Shown: positions 41,739 to 55,366 of the stretch, piece by piece
Layout of the letters: each line of letters opens with the position of its first letter
Numbering within the stretch: position 1 is the first letter of the stretch
DNA from: Mycobacterium neglectum
GTDB taxonomy: Bacteria > Actinomycetota > Actinomycetes > Mycobacteriales > Mycobacteriaceae
Assembly: GCF_002591975.1 (NCBI RefSeq)
Contig: NZ_NVQE01000014.1
Span: 62,001-126,000, forward strand
Reading direction: 5' to 3'
Length of the DNA: 64,000 bases
The notes under the pieces: generated by a model
The model's input: the letters and a program-made list of their open reading frames with translations, nothing else
What the model was told of the DNA's origin: nothing
The model's database searches: none
Position numbers and translations under genes: made by a program

Positions 41739-43197
41739 CGGCCGTTGCTCCAGGCGCCGTGTCGGAGGATTCCATCAACAGCTTGATTACACGGTCCGCA
41801 CGCGCCACGACCAACGGGTCGACCTGTCCGACACCATCTGGCTGCTGGCGGGCCAACCACAGCGCGGGCTTGATCGATGTATCGAGAAGCGAAAGCGCCT
41901 CGGGGGCTGGTGGTGGCGCGTCGCGCTTGGCCGTCTGGTTGACGATCACGGTGACCCGTTGGTATTCGTCGCCGGTCTTCCACATCCAGGTCACGGCGTA
42001 CCAGTCCACAGCGGCGGCGTCGGTTGTGGCGTCGGCGTTACTGTGGATCACTCTGGCACCAGAGGGCATCGATTCGCTTGCGACTGACTGGTATTCGATC
42101 GGCCTGCTGCTCGGGTACCAGATGGCGTTGTCGAAGTCGGTGAGAGTCGCGAGACGCCCGGTGGTGATGACATCGACGGCCGCAGTTGGCATTCCGTCGA
42201 CGGGAGGTACGACATAGCGGACGAAGGTGGCGTCCGCACCGACGTACCTCGTGATGAACGGGAATTCTTCCTGCGACGTCAGTCCGGCACGCTGCTCCCA
42301 GTCAGCAGAAACCGTTGATGCATACTGGCTCTTCGCGTGCGGCGGGTTGATCAGCAGCAGCATCACCGCTACCAGCACCAGCATCAGCAGGGACAGTGGT
42401 GAACGGTGCGGCATGTCCGTCCAGGCGCTGGTCGCGGTGCTCACCAGGTGCGCATCACGCAGAAGCATGACCACGGTGACGACGACGGGCACGACGCCCG
42501 CGACCAGCAAGACTGTGGCGGCGAGACTCAGGTGATCGCCTACGCTCGCTGTCAGCGCGCTCGAGCTCGCCAGGCACACCAGGGTCGCTGATACTCGCCG
42601 CCCCCGTGATGCAGAGCGGCCGGCTAGAAAAACCGCCGTCGCGCCGAGAGCAGCTGTCAGGAGTGCGACCACCGTGTCCGACCCGCCAAACGCCGCTGCA
42701 GTCAACAGGAAGGGCAGCGGGCTGATGCAACACACCGCAAAAAGCCATAATTGCCACATCCGCACCACGTGTCTGACGCCGAACATCAACGCCACCAGGC
42801 ACGCGATCCAGAGCAGAACGCCCAGCAGGTCCAACTGCCATTGGACGGCCAGAGTGGGCATGCGATTCCGGAGCAGATAGATGCCGGTGAAGCCGACAAT
42901 GCCTGCAATGAGTGCGACGATCCAGTCCGATTCGGTATCGCTGACGCCCCTGGGCGCCTGGCGGTAACCCGAGGCGATGACCCCGATCAGGATCGGCAGG
43001 ACGAGCAGGACCACTGCCCGCGACCCGGCGAGGGCGTCGCCGAGGATGTCGGCGATCGCAAAGGCGTAGGCGGCAAAAGACAGAATCGCAAACACCGCGA
43101 GGCGGGGCCAGTATCGCTGCGTTACCGCTATCGAACTGGCTGGCGGCGCCTCCACCAAGGCAAGTGGGCGCACGAGAGTGACGTTCGACGTTTCCAA
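41731..43197 (-). CDS. multipass membrane protein with C-terminal outer domain, first gene of module B
   Basis: A 488-residue protein. About 9-10 helices fill residues 30-290. An outer domain of about 190 residues follows (SADWEQRAGLTSQEEFPF, RYVGADATFVRYVVPP, DWYAVTWMWKTGDEYQRVTVIV). The layout recalls exosortase proteins with an EpsI-type tail, but I cannot see the Cys-Arg-His set of exosortases, so no family is claimed. The start is TTG, supported by AGAGGTGAAA upstream. It overlaps the GT2 gene by 8 bp and should work with the synthase. Confidence 0.7.
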   Translation of the reverse strand: METSNVTLVRPLALVEAPPASSIAVTQRYWPRLAVFAILSFAAYAFAIADILGDALAGSRAVVLLVLPILIGVIASGYRQAPRGVSDTESDWIVALIAGIVGFTGIYLLRNRMPTLAVQWQLDLLGVLLWIACLVALMFGVRHVVRMWQLWLFAVCCISPLPFLLTAAAFGGSDTVVALLTAALGATAVFLAGRSASRGRRVSATLVCLASSSALTASVGDHLSLAATVLLVAGVVPVVVTVVMLLRDAHLVSTATSAWTDMPHRSPLSLLMLVLVAVMLLLINPPHAKSQYASTVSADWEQRAGLTSQEEFPFITRYVGADATFVRYVVPPVDGMPTAAVDVITTGRLATLTDFDNAIWYPSSRPIEYQSVASESMPSGARVIHSNADATTDAAAVDWYAVTWMWKTGDEYQRVTVIVNQTAKRDAPPPAPEALSLLDTSIKPALWLARQQPDGVGQVDPLVVARADRVIKLLMESSDTAPGATAGD

Positions 43198-43523
43198 GAT
43201 TTCACCTCTAGGACGGTCCCCCGCGGACAGTCAGTTATGAAGTTTGCTAGGCAACCACGGTACTGATGACGTGTTTATGCCGTAATGCAAACTACCAGCA
43301 AAATACGTAACTCGCTGTGACATATGAGTCAAATCACACGACCGACAATTTTTGGCAAACACTCGCAGCGGGTACTCCACGCAGTGCGAGCTATCTCGCC
43401 GGCCCCCCGAGGCCGTCCCCGCGATGGTACGCGATCTTGATGACGTCCACGTCAAAGGCGAGCCCGGCCCCGCAGGCCTCGCGCTCCGAGCGAACGGTTT
43501 GAGCCGTGCCCTAGGCTGGTCCC
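43198..43523. promoter_or_regulatory. 326-bp divergent region between module B and pta
   Basis: It must contain the promoters of the module B operon and of pta. The part nearest module B is AT-richer than the flanks. No intact gene, no strong terminator and no confident operator were seen. TGTGA at 43316 and TCACA at 43334 are too far apart for a CRP site. Confidence 0.5.
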
Positions 43524-45596
43524 GTGCCCGCTGAGCCAACTTCGGGGATCTACATCGCGTCACCAGAGGGCGACACGGGCAAGTCGACAATCGCCCTCGG
43601 CATCCTTCACCGGCTGGCCGCGAACGTGGCGAAGGTCGGCGTGTTCCGTCCCATCACCCGCCTCGGCGAGGACCGCGACTACATTCTGGAACTTTTGCTG
43701 CCGCAGGCCACCGCGGGCCTGCCCTACGAGGATTGCGTGGGGGTCAGCTACCAGCAACTGCACGAGGGCCCCGACGCCGCCATCGGCGAAATCGTCGACC
43801 GGTATCACCGGGTCGCCGACCAGTGTGACGCGGTGCTGATCGTCGGCAGTGATTACACCGACGTCGCCGCGCCCAGCGAGTTGTCGACCAACGCGCGCAT
43901 CGCGGCCAACCTCGGTGCGCCCATCGTGCTCGCGGTGAAGGCCAAGGACCGCGGCCCCGAGCAGGTCGCCCAGATTGTCGACGTCTGTCTGACTGAGATA
44001 CGCACCCAGCACGCACACGCCGCGGCGGTGGTGGCCAACCGCTGCGACCCCGGCGGTATGGAGGCCATGGCGGCGGCACTCGAGCCCTTCACCCCGAAGT
44101 GCTACGTCCTGCCCGAGGAGCCGCTGCTGGTCGCACCCTCGGTCGAAGAATTGCAGACGGCCGTCGAGGGTACCGTGATCGCGGGCGATCCCGCGCTGCT
44201 GTCACGCGAGGCGATGCATGTGCTGGTGGCGGGCATGACCGCCGAGCACGTGCTGGAGCGGCTGCACGAAAGCGTTGCCGTCATCACGGCGGGCGACCGC
44301 TCCGATGTCGTCCTGGCGGTTGTGAGCGCCCATGCCGCGGAAAACTTTCCATCGCTGTCATGCCTCATCCTCAACGGCGGTCACGAGTTGCATCCGTCCA
44401 TTGCATCGCTGGTGTCCGGCTTGCGCCTGCGGTTGCCGATCATCACCACGAGATTCGGTACATTCGAGACCGCCAGCCGGGTGGCCTCTGCGCGGGGCCG
44501 GGTCACCGCAACCTCGCTGCGCAAGATCGACACCGCACTTGCTCTGATGGACAAGCACGTCGATATCGCGGATTTATTGGCGCAGTTGACGATCGCGATC
44601 CCATCGGTCGTCACTCCGCAGATGTTCACCTACCAGCTGCTGGATTGGGCGCGTTCGGACCGTAAGCACATCGTGTTGCCCGAGGGCGAAGACGATCGCA
44701 TCCTCACCGCAGCGGGACGCCTGCTACGGCGCGGCGTCGCCGACCTTACGATCCTCGGCGAGGAAGCTCAGATCCGGGCGCGCGCAGCCGAACTCGGCCT
44801 CGATCTGTCGGCGGCGGCGGTAATCAACCCGAAGACCAGCGAGCTGAGTGACAGGTTCGCCCAACAGTACGCCGAGTTGCGCAAACACAAGGGCGTCACC
44901 GTGGAGCAGGCCCGCGAGATCATCCACGACGTGTCGTACTTCGGCACCATGCTGGTGCACAACGACATGGTCGACGGCATGGTGTCGGGCGCCCGCCACA
45001 CCACCGCCCACACCGTGCGACCCTCGTTCGAGATCATCAAGACGCTGCCCGACGTGTCGACGGTGTCGAGCATCTTCCTGATGTGTCTCGCGGATCGGGT
45101 GCTCGCCTACGGTGACTGTGCGATCGTGCCGGATCCGACATCGGAACAACTCGCCGACATCGCCGTCTCGTCGGCGCGCACCGCCGCCAGGTTCGGCATC
45201 GATCCGCGGGTGGCCATGCTGTCGTATTCGACGGGAACCAGCGGAACGGGCGCTGATGTCGACAAGGTCAGGGTCGCAACAGAACTCGTCCGTGAGCGGG
45301 AGCCGGGCCTGCTGGTCGACGGGCCGATCCAGTACGACGCGGCGGTCGAGCCGTCAGTGGCCAAGACGAAGATGCCCGACTCGAGAGTCGCCGGACGCGC
45401 CACCGTGCTGATCTTCCCCGACCTCAACACCGGCAACAACACCTATAAGGCCGTCCAGCGAAGCGCCGGCGCGATCGCGATCGGCCCTGTGCTGCAGGGC
45501 CTGAAGAAACCGGTCAACGACCTGTCGAGGGGCGCTCTGGTCGAGGACATCGTGAACACCGTCGCGATCACCGCGATCCAGGCGCAGTCGCTGTGA
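43524..45596 (+). CDS. pta: phosphate acetyltransferase, long form
   Basis: A 690-residue enzyme converting acetyl-CoA and phosphate to acetyl phosphate and CoA. The N-terminal P-loop domain has [10 protein letters not shown], a DRTGG-type domain covers about 200-340, and the C-terminal catalytic domain (about 365-690) contains [49 protein letters not shown] and [20 protein letters not shown]. Length and domains match M. tuberculosis Rv0408. The start is GTG. It overlaps ackA by 4 bp. A decayed copy of its 5' end lies at 35014-35240. Confidence 0.97.
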   Translation: MPAEPTSGIYIASPEGDTGKSTIALGILHRLAANVAKVGVFRPITRLGEDRDYILELLLPQATAGLPYEDCVGVSYQQLHEGPDAAIGEIVDRYHRVADQCDAVLIVGSDYTDVAAPSELSTNARIAANLGAPIVLAVKAKDRGPEQVAQIVDVCLTEIRTQHAHAAAVVANRCDPGGMEAMAAALEPFTPKCYVLPEEPLLVAPSVEELQTAVEGTVIAGDPALLSREAMHVLVAGMTAEHVLERLHESVAVITAGDRSDVVLAVVSAHAAENFPSLSCLILNGGHELHPSIASLVSGLRLRLPIITTRFGTFETASRVASARGRVTATSLRKIDTALALMDKHVDIADLLAQLTIAIPSVVTPQMFTYQLLDWARSDRKHIVLPEGEDDRILTAAGRLLRRGVADLTILGEEAQIRARAAELGLDLSAAAVINPKTSELSDRFAQQYAELRKHKGVTVEQAREIIHDVSYFGTMLVHNDMVDGMVSGARHTTAHTVRPSFEIIKTLPDVSTVSSIFLMCLADRVLAYGDCAIVPDPTSEQLADIAVSSARTAARFGIDPRVAMLSYSTGTSGTGADVDKVRVATELVREREPGLLVDGPIQYDAAVEPSVAKTKMPDSRVAGRATVLIFPDLNTGNNTYKAVQRSAGAIAIGPVLQGLKKPVNDLSRGALVEDIVNTVAITAIQAQSL

Positions 45597-46723
45597 GTCG
45601 CGTTCTGGTGGTGAACTCGGGTTCGTCGTCGCTGAAATACGCGGTGGTGGATGCGGATTCGGGTGACACGATGGCTGATGGCATCGTCGAGCGGATCGGG
45701 GAAGGCGAGATCCCCGACCACGCCGCGGCATTGCAGGTCGTGTTCGACGAGTTGGCGGACGACATGGCCGGACTGGTGGCCGTGGGGCACCGAGTGGTGC
45801 ACGGCGGGCCCGACCTCTATGAACCCACGCTCGTCGACGACGCGCTCGTTGCCAAGCTCGTTGAGCTTTCTTCCCTTGCGCCGCTGCACAATCCGCCTGC
45901 ACTGCTGGGTATCGAGGTGGCCCGTAGGGCGCTTCCGGGTCTTCCGCACATCGCGGTGTTCGACACGGCGTACTTTCACGACCTGCCGCCCGCTGCTGCG
46001 ACATACGCCATCGATCGCGACATCGCCACGCGATGGAATATCCGGCGGTACGGATTTCACGGCACGTCGCATCGGTACGTCAGCGAGCGGGCCGCCGTAT
46101 TCCTCGGTGCACCTTTGGATTCGGTGCGTCAGATCGTGCTGCATCTCGGCAACGGGGCATCGGCCTCGGCGATCGACGGCGGGCGCCCGGTGGACACCTC
46201 GATGGGTCTGACCCCGATGGAGGGTCTGGTGATGGGCACCCGTTCCGGCGACATCGACCCGGGCGTCATCACCTATCTGTGGCGTACCGCCAAGATGAGC
46301 GTCGAGGACATCGAGTCGATGCTCAACCGTCGCGCCGGAATGCTCGGCCTCGGCGGTGAGATCGACTTCCGGGTGGTCCGCGAACGCATCGAATCCGGCG
46401 ACGCCTCAGCTCAATTGGCCTACGACGTGTACATCCACCGGCTACGCAAGTACATCGGCGCCTACCTCGCCGTGCTCGGGTCCGTCGATGTCATCACGTT
46501 CACCGCGGGCGTCGGTGAGAACGACACAGTTGTCCGCCGCGACGCGCTGAGCGGGATGTCCGCGTTGGGCATCGAGCTCGACGAGCAGCTCAACGTCGAG
46601 CCCAGCAAGGCGGCGCGACGAATCTCGGCGGTCAGCTCGCGAACGACCGTCTTGGTGATACCCACCGACGAGGAGCTGGCGATCGCAAGGGCTTGCGCCC
46701 GGCTGGTCAGTGAGCTGCGGTGA
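45593..46723 (+). CDS. ackA: acetate kinase
   Basis: A 376-residue ASKHA-fold enzyme making acetate and ATP from acetyl phosphate and ADP, and the reverse. [15 protein letters not shown] opens the protein and [41 protein letters not shown] and FTAGVGEND are all classical. The GTG start is within the pta stop region (4-bp overlap), so the pair is one operon for acetate overflow and assimilation. Its end overlaps the convergent STAS gene by 17 bp. Confidence 0.97.
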   Translation: MSRVLVVNSGSSSLKYAVVDADSGDTMADGIVERIGEGEIPDHAAALQVVFDELADDMAGLVAVGHRVVHGGPDLYEPTLVDDALVAKLVELSSLAPLHNPPALLGIEVARRALPGLPHIAVFDTAYFHDLPPAAATYAIDRDIATRWNIRRYGFHGTSHRYVSERAAVFLGAPLDSVRQIVLHLGNGASASAIDGGRPVDTSMGLTPMEGLVMGTRSGDIDPGVITYLWRTAKMSVEDIESMLNRRAGMLGLGGEIDFRVVRERIESGDASAQLAYDVYIHRLRKYIGAYLAVLGSVDVITFTAGVGENDTVVRRDALSGMSALGIELDEQLNVEPSKAARRISAVSSRTTVLVIPTDEELAIARACARLVSELR

Positions 46724-47108
46724 GCTGCTGCGGTGCCTTCTCGAGAGGTAGGGCACCGTCCGGATCGCAGATCGCCAGGACGCGACGCACCTGACGGCCC
46801 GCCTGCAGCTCCCACGTGGCATCGCTACCGCAACAGATCACGTTGATGTTGTGCAGCGCCGCGAAACCGGCGGTGGCCAGAAAATCCACCAGCCGCAGGT
46901 CGAGCACGACGTGCTCCGCGCCCGTGATGTGGCGTTGGACATAGCCGGCGAGTTCACGACTGTTGGACGCGTCGATCTCGCCCTCGACCACGACGGTGAC
47001 TGTCGAAGGAGCGTCACGGTGCGCCTCGAAGGCCGCGCGGTGGTGCTCCTCGCGCTTGCCGACGGATTCGGGGTCGGGTCTGAATATTCGGGAGGTACTT
47101 ATCGTCAC
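46707..47108 (-). CDS. STAS-domain protein (anti-sigma-factor-antagonist type)
   Basis: A 133-residue protein. After about 35 variable residues comes a STAS fold: [44 protein letters not shown] and the end RRVLAICDP. In sigma-antagonists a Ser/Thr in the loop D-x-x-x-x-S is phosphorylated; here the equivalent is Thr in FLATAG. Such proteins release a sigma factor from its anti-sigma kinase. No kinase or sigma gene is next to it. The GTG start has CAGGAG upstream. Promoter sequences must lie in 47109-47291. Confidence 0.85.
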   Translation of the reverse strand: MTISTSRIFRPDPESVGKREEHHRAAFEAHRDAPSTVTVVVEGEIDASNSRELAGYVQRHITGAEHVVLDLRLVDFLATAGFAALHNINVICCGSDATWELQAGRQVRRVLAICDPDGALPLEKAPQQLTAAH

Positions 47109-47187
47109 GATGGGCTCCTGAGGTGGAATGGGGCCCTTTGTCTTAAAGCCGCCGAACTGGTTGGAAAATTCAACCTGAGGTAGACGC

Positions 47188-47279
47188 TACTACGGATTTC
47201 GTGCAATGACTATGGCAGCTTGATGAGGGAATTCCCGCTGAACAGGCATTTTCTCCACGCGTTGTACTACGGATTTCGT
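47188..47279. repeat. pair of 15-bp direct repeats upstream of the STAS gene
   Basis: TACTACGGATTTCGT occurs at 47188-47202 and again at 47265-47279, 77 bp apart start to start. GGGAATTCCC, a 10-bp palindrome, lies between them at 47227-47236. The repeats sit in the only sizeable gap between the STAS gene and the end of pknG, so they may be binding sites or a small duplication. Confidence 0.55.
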
Positions 47280-47291
47280 TGTGTGGATAGC

Positions 47292-50532
<3,241 letters not shown>

Positions 50533-50536
<4 letters not shown>

Positions 50537-51852
50537 CGGTACTCACTCAACCTTGGCCACAACCCCAGTGCCACCGCCAGCGCCGCCACGACCGAAAGCG
50601 CCGCGGCGCCGACGGTAGCGCCGGACAGCACGCGGTGGGCGTTGACGATGTCGTTGCGGAGCTGACTTCGGCTTTCCTCGATGCCCTTGCTGAGCGCGTC
50701 GTCGAGCTTGTTGAAGGCGGGGGTGGAATCGTCTTCACCCGTGCCAAGCGCTACCTGCGTAGCGGCCTGGTAGTTGCCGACCGCGATGTAGGCGTTGATC
50801 CGGTCATCGGCCGCACGCCACCGCTTGAGCAGCGCCTCGGCGTCGGCCAAATCGGCCTTGTCGATCACGTCGTCGCGCGCGAGATAGTCCGAGAGCTGCT
50901 GCTGCATGACATCGATGCGCTGATAGTAGGACTGCTTGCGCACGTCCTCGTCGCCGCGGCGAATCAGCGAAAGGGTCTCGTCGGCGCGGGCCTGTTGCGC
51001 GGTGATCGCGAGATTGGTGACGGTCTTGAGCGATTCGGCCGCAGTGTCTTTCGCGCTACGGCTGTCGGCGGTCGAGATGATCAGCGCTGTTCCCACCCAC
51101 ACCAGCATGATCAGCACCGCCATCCCTCCGGCGATGAAGCCGATGTTGATCCGCCGGCGGGTCCGGCGGGCCAGCCACCGGTTGGCGAACGCGCCGAACA
51201 ACAGCGTCGCGAGGACGATGAGAATCACCGGACCGGGAATCCTCGTCGATGCTGTCGTCTCGGCGTCCACCCGCTTCGAGGTTTCCTCGTAGAGCCGCTG
51301 CGCGTCGGGCAGGATGCGGGTCTGCATCAACGCCGACGCCTCGGACAGGTACGAGGAACCGACGGGATTTCCGGCCCGGTTGTTGGTCCGCGCCGTCTCG
51401 ACCAGCCCGGTGTACACGGCGAGTTCGGCGTTGACCCGGCCGAGCAGTTGCACCATCGGCTCGTCGGTGAGCCCACTCGACGCCCGGGTGACGGCCACCG
51501 AGGCATCGGTGATTGCCTGCTCGTAGCGCTGCCGGACGTCACGCGGTTCCGCGCCGGCGATGAACGCCGTCGCCGCCGCGGCGTCGGCAACCGACAGCGT
51601 CGTGTAGAGCCGTCCGGCGGCGAACGCCAGTGGTTCGGTGTGGTTGAGAACGGTCGTCAGTGCGGCTTGCCGGTCGTTGATCGTCGTCGAGGTGGCAAAG
51701 GCGCTGGCTATCACCAACGCGGACAACACGACACCGATGCTCAGAATCCGGCCCGGGGTGGTCCAGAGGAACCACCAGCGTGGGTGCGCTGGTGTTGCGG
51801 GCGACCGCGACGCGAGAGGCTCCGTCGACGGGTGCGCCAACTCCACAGTCAC
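50533..51852 (-). CDS. glnX: transmembrane signalling protein GlnX
   Basis: A 439-residue protein with four predicted helices: about residues 34-54, 207-225, 235-258 and 410-430. Two long helical segments between them resemble the sensing domains of chemoreceptors and histidine kinases (LLGRVNAELAVYTGLVETARTNNRAG; IDVMQQQLSDYLARDDVIDKADLADAEALL). No kinase or HAMP domain is evident. It corresponds to Rv0412c, which links GlnH to PknG. The GTG start heads the operon, 120 bp from divergent mutT3. Confidence 0.94.
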
Positions 51853-51972
51853 GTGTGCGCGGGCTCCATCATTTTTTTCGAATTGTGCTTTCCGGCTATC
51901 TTCCTGACCGCTTCCACTCTATAAAAAAATCCTAAGAGCTTCATCGAAGACGCGCGTCCGTATTCTGAACGC

Positions 51973-52479
51973 GTGCGCGGCGATGGTGACGGCTGGGTGG
52001 TATCCGACTCCGGCTCGTGGTTCTGGGGCAGGCACGGAGCGGCGGGTCTGATGCTGCGGGCGCCGCACCATGACGGTTCTGCCGCGGTGCTGCTGCAACA
52101 CCGCGCGGCGTGGAGTCACCAGGGCGGAACGTGGGGTCTGCCGGGCGGTGCGCGCGACAGCCACGAAACCGTCGAGCAGGCCGCCATCAGGGAGGCACAC
52201 GAGGAAGCCGGGCTGTCCGAAGACCAGCTCACCGTGCGGACGAAGGTCATCACCAAAGAGGTGTTCGGCGAGAACGACTCCTACTGGAGCTATACGACCG
52301 TCATCGCCGACGCGCCGCAGCAGCTGGCGACCACACCGAATCGGGAGAGTGCGGAGCTTCGCTGGGTCGCCGAGGACGATGTCGCCGACTTACCGTTGCA
52401 CCCCGGCTTCGCCGCCAGCTGGGCCCTGTTGCGCACGGAGTCGGCATCGATCCCCCTGCTGGTCGACAAGCAGCCCTGA
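51973..52479 (+). CDS. mutT3: Nudix hydrolase MutT3
   Basis: A 168-residue protein with a GTG start. The Nudix box G59-x5-E65-x7-R73-E74-x2-E77-E78-x-G80-L81 is complete. Homologues hydrolyse nucleoside di- and triphosphates such as 8-oxo-dGTP and so reduce oxidative mutagenesis. LLQHRAAWSHQGGTWGLPGG precedes the box as usual. The M. tuberculosis protein is longer at the N-terminus; no earlier in-frame start is evident here. It is divergent from glnX and convergent with the Sel1-repeat gene. Confidence 0.92.
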   Translation: MRGDGDGWVVSDSGSWFWGRHGAAGLMLRAPHHDGSAAVLLQHRAAWSHQGGTWGLPGGARDSHETVEQAAIREAHEEAGLSEDQLTVRTKVITKEVFGENDSYWSYTTVIADAPQQLATTPNRESAELRWVAEDDVADLPLHPGFAASWALLRTESASIPLLVDKQP

Positions 52480-52488
52480 GCTCGTTTT

Positions 52489-53499
52489 TCACGGGCCTGC
52501 GAACGGCGGCAAATCGGGCTCGGCGCCTTGCTCCTCGGCCTGTTCGCGCCAGAACGCGGCTTCGTCGGCATCGCCCCGCCGCTGGTAGATCCGGGCCAGG
52601 CCGGCCTTCGCTTCGAATTGGTCGTCGTCCTGAACGAGATTGCCGTACACCTCCAACGCTTCGTCGTCGTCACCACGGCCTTCGAGCAGCCACGCCAGAT
52701 GCAGATCGCCCGACATGTCCCGGCGTAGGAACGGCTCGGCCTCGTCGTGACGTCGCGACTCGAGCAGCATGCAGCCGAGGAGTCCGGCCGCCACATCTGC
52801 CAGCGGCCCTTCGCCGTCGGCGGCGATCCGATACCAGTGTTCGGCCTCTTCGAGTCGCTCCCGACGCTGGAGTAGCCGCGCGAGGTCGTAGGCGGCGTCG
52901 TCAGCGCCGGCCGCGTGCGCGCGTTCGAGAACCTCGACCGCTGCGTCGGGATCCTGGTCCGACAAGAACGCGGCCAGCGCGGAAACCGCCTCGACGTCAC
53001 CGCCTTCGGCGTCGGCGCGCAGCAGCCCCTCGGTTCGGGCGATGGACGCGACGTCCTGGCCTGCGGTGTTCTCCGCCAACCACTTCAGCGACACTCGGTC
53101 GCCGGCCGATGCGGCGCGTTCGAACCATTCGCGGGCGGCGGGATCGCTTTCGACGAATCGCAACTGCCACGCGTACTTGCCCATCGCCGCGGGGTCACCG
53201 GTTTCGGCCGCCTGGCGCATGCCGTCGAGCTTGCGTTGCTTGTCCGCGATGCCGGATTCCTTCTCGTCGAGCGCGGCGAGGAACTTCCCGGCCAACTGGT
53301 GCCCCAGTTCGCGAGCCTGCTCGTAGCGGGTCCGCGCCGAAGCGAGGTCATGGTTCCTTTCGTAGATCACGCCGAGATCGAATGCAGCCACCTTGTGTCC
53401 TGCGTCAGCGGCCTCACCCATCAGTCGGATTTGCTCGGACAGCGTGTCGGGATCCGGTCGCGGGGGGTCGCTGGACTTTTTGTGTCGTCGGCCAAACAC
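52489..53499 (-). CDS. Sel1/TPR-repeat protein
   Basis: A 336-residue all-helical protein made of about eight 30-36-residue helical pairs. Examples are AADAGHKVAAFDLGVIYERNHDLASARTRYEQA, AAAREWFERAASAGDRVSLKWLAE and LEEAEHWYRIAADGEGPLADVAAGLLG. The head (GRRHKKSSDPP) is basic. No signal peptide, membrane helix or catalytic domain is seen. It is probably a scaffold for protein contacts. It follows thiE on the minus strand by 9 bp, though it faces mutT3, and its partner is unknown. Confidence 0.82.
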   Translation of the reverse strand: MFGRRHKKSSDPPRPDPDTLSEQIRLMGEAADAGHKVAAFDLGVIYERNHDLASARTRYEQARELGHQLAGKFLAALDEKESGIADKQRKLDGMRQAAETGDPAAMGKYAWQLRFVESDPAAREWFERAASAGDRVSLKWLAENTAGQDVASIARTEGLLRADAEGGDVEAVSALAAFLSDQDPDAAVEVLERAHAAGADDAAYDLARLLQRRERLEEAEHWYRIAADGEGPLADVAAGLLGCMLLESRRHDEAEPFLRRDMSGDLHLAWLLEGRGDDDEALEVYGNLVQDDDQFEAKAGLARIYQRRGDADEAAFWREQAEEQGAEPDLPPFAGP

Positions 53500-53508
53500 G
53501 TGGGATGG

Positions 53509-54174
53509 CTACCCGTTGAGCGCGGCCTTCAAATGTCGCGCCGAAGCTCGTGGATCGTCGGCAGCGGTGATCGCACGCACCACGACGACCCGACGTGCCC
53601 CGGCGGCGATGACCTCACCCAGCCGCGACGTATCGATCCCGCCGATGGCGAACCACGGTTTGGAAGTCCCCGACTGCGCCACGGCGCGCACCAGATCAAG
53701 GCCCGGTGCCGCGCGGCCCGGCTTGGTCGGCGTCGGCCAGCACGGCCCTACACAGAAGTAGTCGACATCCTCTGCGGCGGCCGCGCTCACCTGGGCGTCG
53801 TCATGAGTGGATCGGCCGATCAGCGGGCCGGGACCGATGATGCCGCGTGCGATGGCCAGCGGCAGGTCATCCTGGCCGAGGTGCAGTACATCCGCACCCG
53901 CGGCGACCGCGATGTCGGCCCGGTCGTTGACGGCCAGCAGCGCGTCGTGGCGGCGTGCGGCGTCGGCGAGGATGGCCAACGCATCGAGTTCTTCGCGCGC
54001 CTCCAACGGCCCGAATCGCTGCTCTCCCGGCGAGCCCTTATCCCGCAACTGAATGATGTCGACGCCGCCTGCCAGCGCCGCGTCGGCGAAATCGGCGAGG
54101 TCGCCGCGTTCCCGCCGGGCGTCGGTGCACAGGTACAGCTGCGCCTCGGCTAGACGGTCTGATCGTTTATGCAC
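53509..54174 (-). CDS. thiE: thiamine-phosphate synthase
   Basis: A 221-residue TIM barrel joining HMP-pyrophosphate and thiazole phosphate to thiamine phosphate. [66 protein letters not shown] and [17 protein letters not shown] are family motifs. The GTG at 54174 gives the usual length; a longer frame to 54270 would run through the TPP riboswitch. It is divergent from thiO and does not share the riboswitch, which faces the other way. Corresponds to Rv0414c. Confidence 0.96.
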   Translation of the reverse strand: MHKRSDRLAEAQLYLCTDARRERGDLADFADAALAGGVDIIQLRDKGSPGEQRFGPLEAREELDALAILADAARRHDALLAVNDRADIAVAAGADVLHLGQDDLPLAIARGIIGPGPLIGRSTHDDAQVSAAAAEDVDYFCVGPCWPTPTKPGRAAPGLDLVRAVAQSGTSKPWFAIGGIDTSRLGEVIAAGARRVVVVRAITAADDPRASARHLKAALNG

Positions 54175-54212
54175 ACCGCGAACGCTAGTGCCTCCCGTAG
54201 GCTTGAAGCTCA

Positions 54213-54303
54213 TCACGGGAGTCCCAGGGACCGGGGACTGAGAGTGGGCACGTCTTGCCCTTACCGTCACACCTGATCCGGGTCATGCCGGCGAAGGGAG
54301 GGA
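54213..54303 (+). ncRNA. TPP riboswitch (THI element) controlling thiOSG
   Basis: The conserved blocks are visible in order: CGGGAGTCC (54216-54224), the CTGAGA core in GGGGACTGAGAG (54233-54244), CACCTGATCCGGGTCATGCCGGCGAAGGGAG (to 54300). These are the pyrimidine- and pyrophosphate-sensing arms. The 3' strand AGGGAGGGA (54295-54303) also serves as the thiO ribosome-binding site, so ligand binding should hide it and block translation. The ATG of thiO follows at 54306. Confidence 0.95.
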
Positions 54304-54305
54304 CA

Positions 54306-55366
54306 ATGACGGGTTCAAAGGGATCAGTGGCCGTCATCGGTGGCGGCGTCATCGGGCTGTCGGTGGCGCGCCGGGCTGCCATCGACGGTTACGCAGTGCA
54401 CGTGCACCGTCCCGGAGGGCAGGAGTACGGCGCGTCCTGGGTGGCGGGCGGCATGATCGCCCCCCACAGTGAGGGCTGGCCCGGTGAGGAACGGCTGCTG
54501 CGGCTGGGGCTCGCGTCGCTGGCCATGTGGAACACCGAGGGGCGCGACGGCTTCCTCGACGGTCTGCCCGCCGAGGTCGTCACTGCGCGGGAGTCGCTGG
54601 TGGTCGCCGTCGATCGGGCCGACGCCGCCGATGTGAAGATGGTCGCCGAGTGGTTGGCCGCACAGGGCTTTCCAGTCACGCCCACCGCGGCTTCCCGCGA
54701 GATCGAACCGCTGCTCGCGCAGGGTATTCGTCACGGCTTTCGCGTCGAAACCGAACTGGCCGTGGACAATAGAGCCGTCGTCGACGCCCTCGCCGCGCAC
54801 TGCGAACGTCTCGGGGTGCGCTGGGCGTCGCCGGTCGGCGCGTTGACCGAGGCGCGGGCGGACACCGTGGTGATCGCGAACGGCATCGACGCGCCGTCGC
54901 TGTGGCCTGGATTGCCGATCCGCCCGGTGAAGGGCGAAGTACTTCGGCTGCGCTGGCGCCGGGGATGTATGCCCGTGCCGCAGCGCGTGATCCGTGCCCG
55001 CGTACACGGCCGCCAGGTCTACCTCGTGCCGCGCCACGATGGGCTGGTCGTCGGCGCCACCCAGTACGAACATGGTCGGGATACCGCGCCCGCCGTCACC
55101 GGTGTGCGTGAGCTGCTTGATGACGCATGCGCGGTGATGCCTGCGCTCGGTGAGTACGAACTCGCCGAATGCTCTGCGGGTCTGCGACCTATGACGCCTG
55201 ACGGGCTGCCCGTCGTCGGCCGGCTCGACGAGCGCACGCTGATAGCGGGTGGGCACGGCCGCAATGGATTTCTGCTGGCACCCTGGACGGCTGAGGCGAT
55301 ACTGGGGGAGCTGAACGGGGTTCCGGTGGCCGAAGCTGACTTGGTGGGAAGCGCGATGAGGATTCA

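Noticed and set aside
43316..43338. Possible CRP site TGTGA...TCACA upstream of pta
   Set aside because: The half-sites are 13 bases apart; the consensus has six.
18253..43523. Whether the island is a prophage, transposon or integrative element
   Set aside because: No integrase, transposase, tRNA target or terminal repeats were seen; the repeated pieces are the flanking housekeeping genes.
47228..47263. Possible SigE/SigH promoter GGAA...CGTT before the STAS gene
   Set aside because: The spacing of about 28 bases is far too long, and the orientation does not fit the minus-strand gene.
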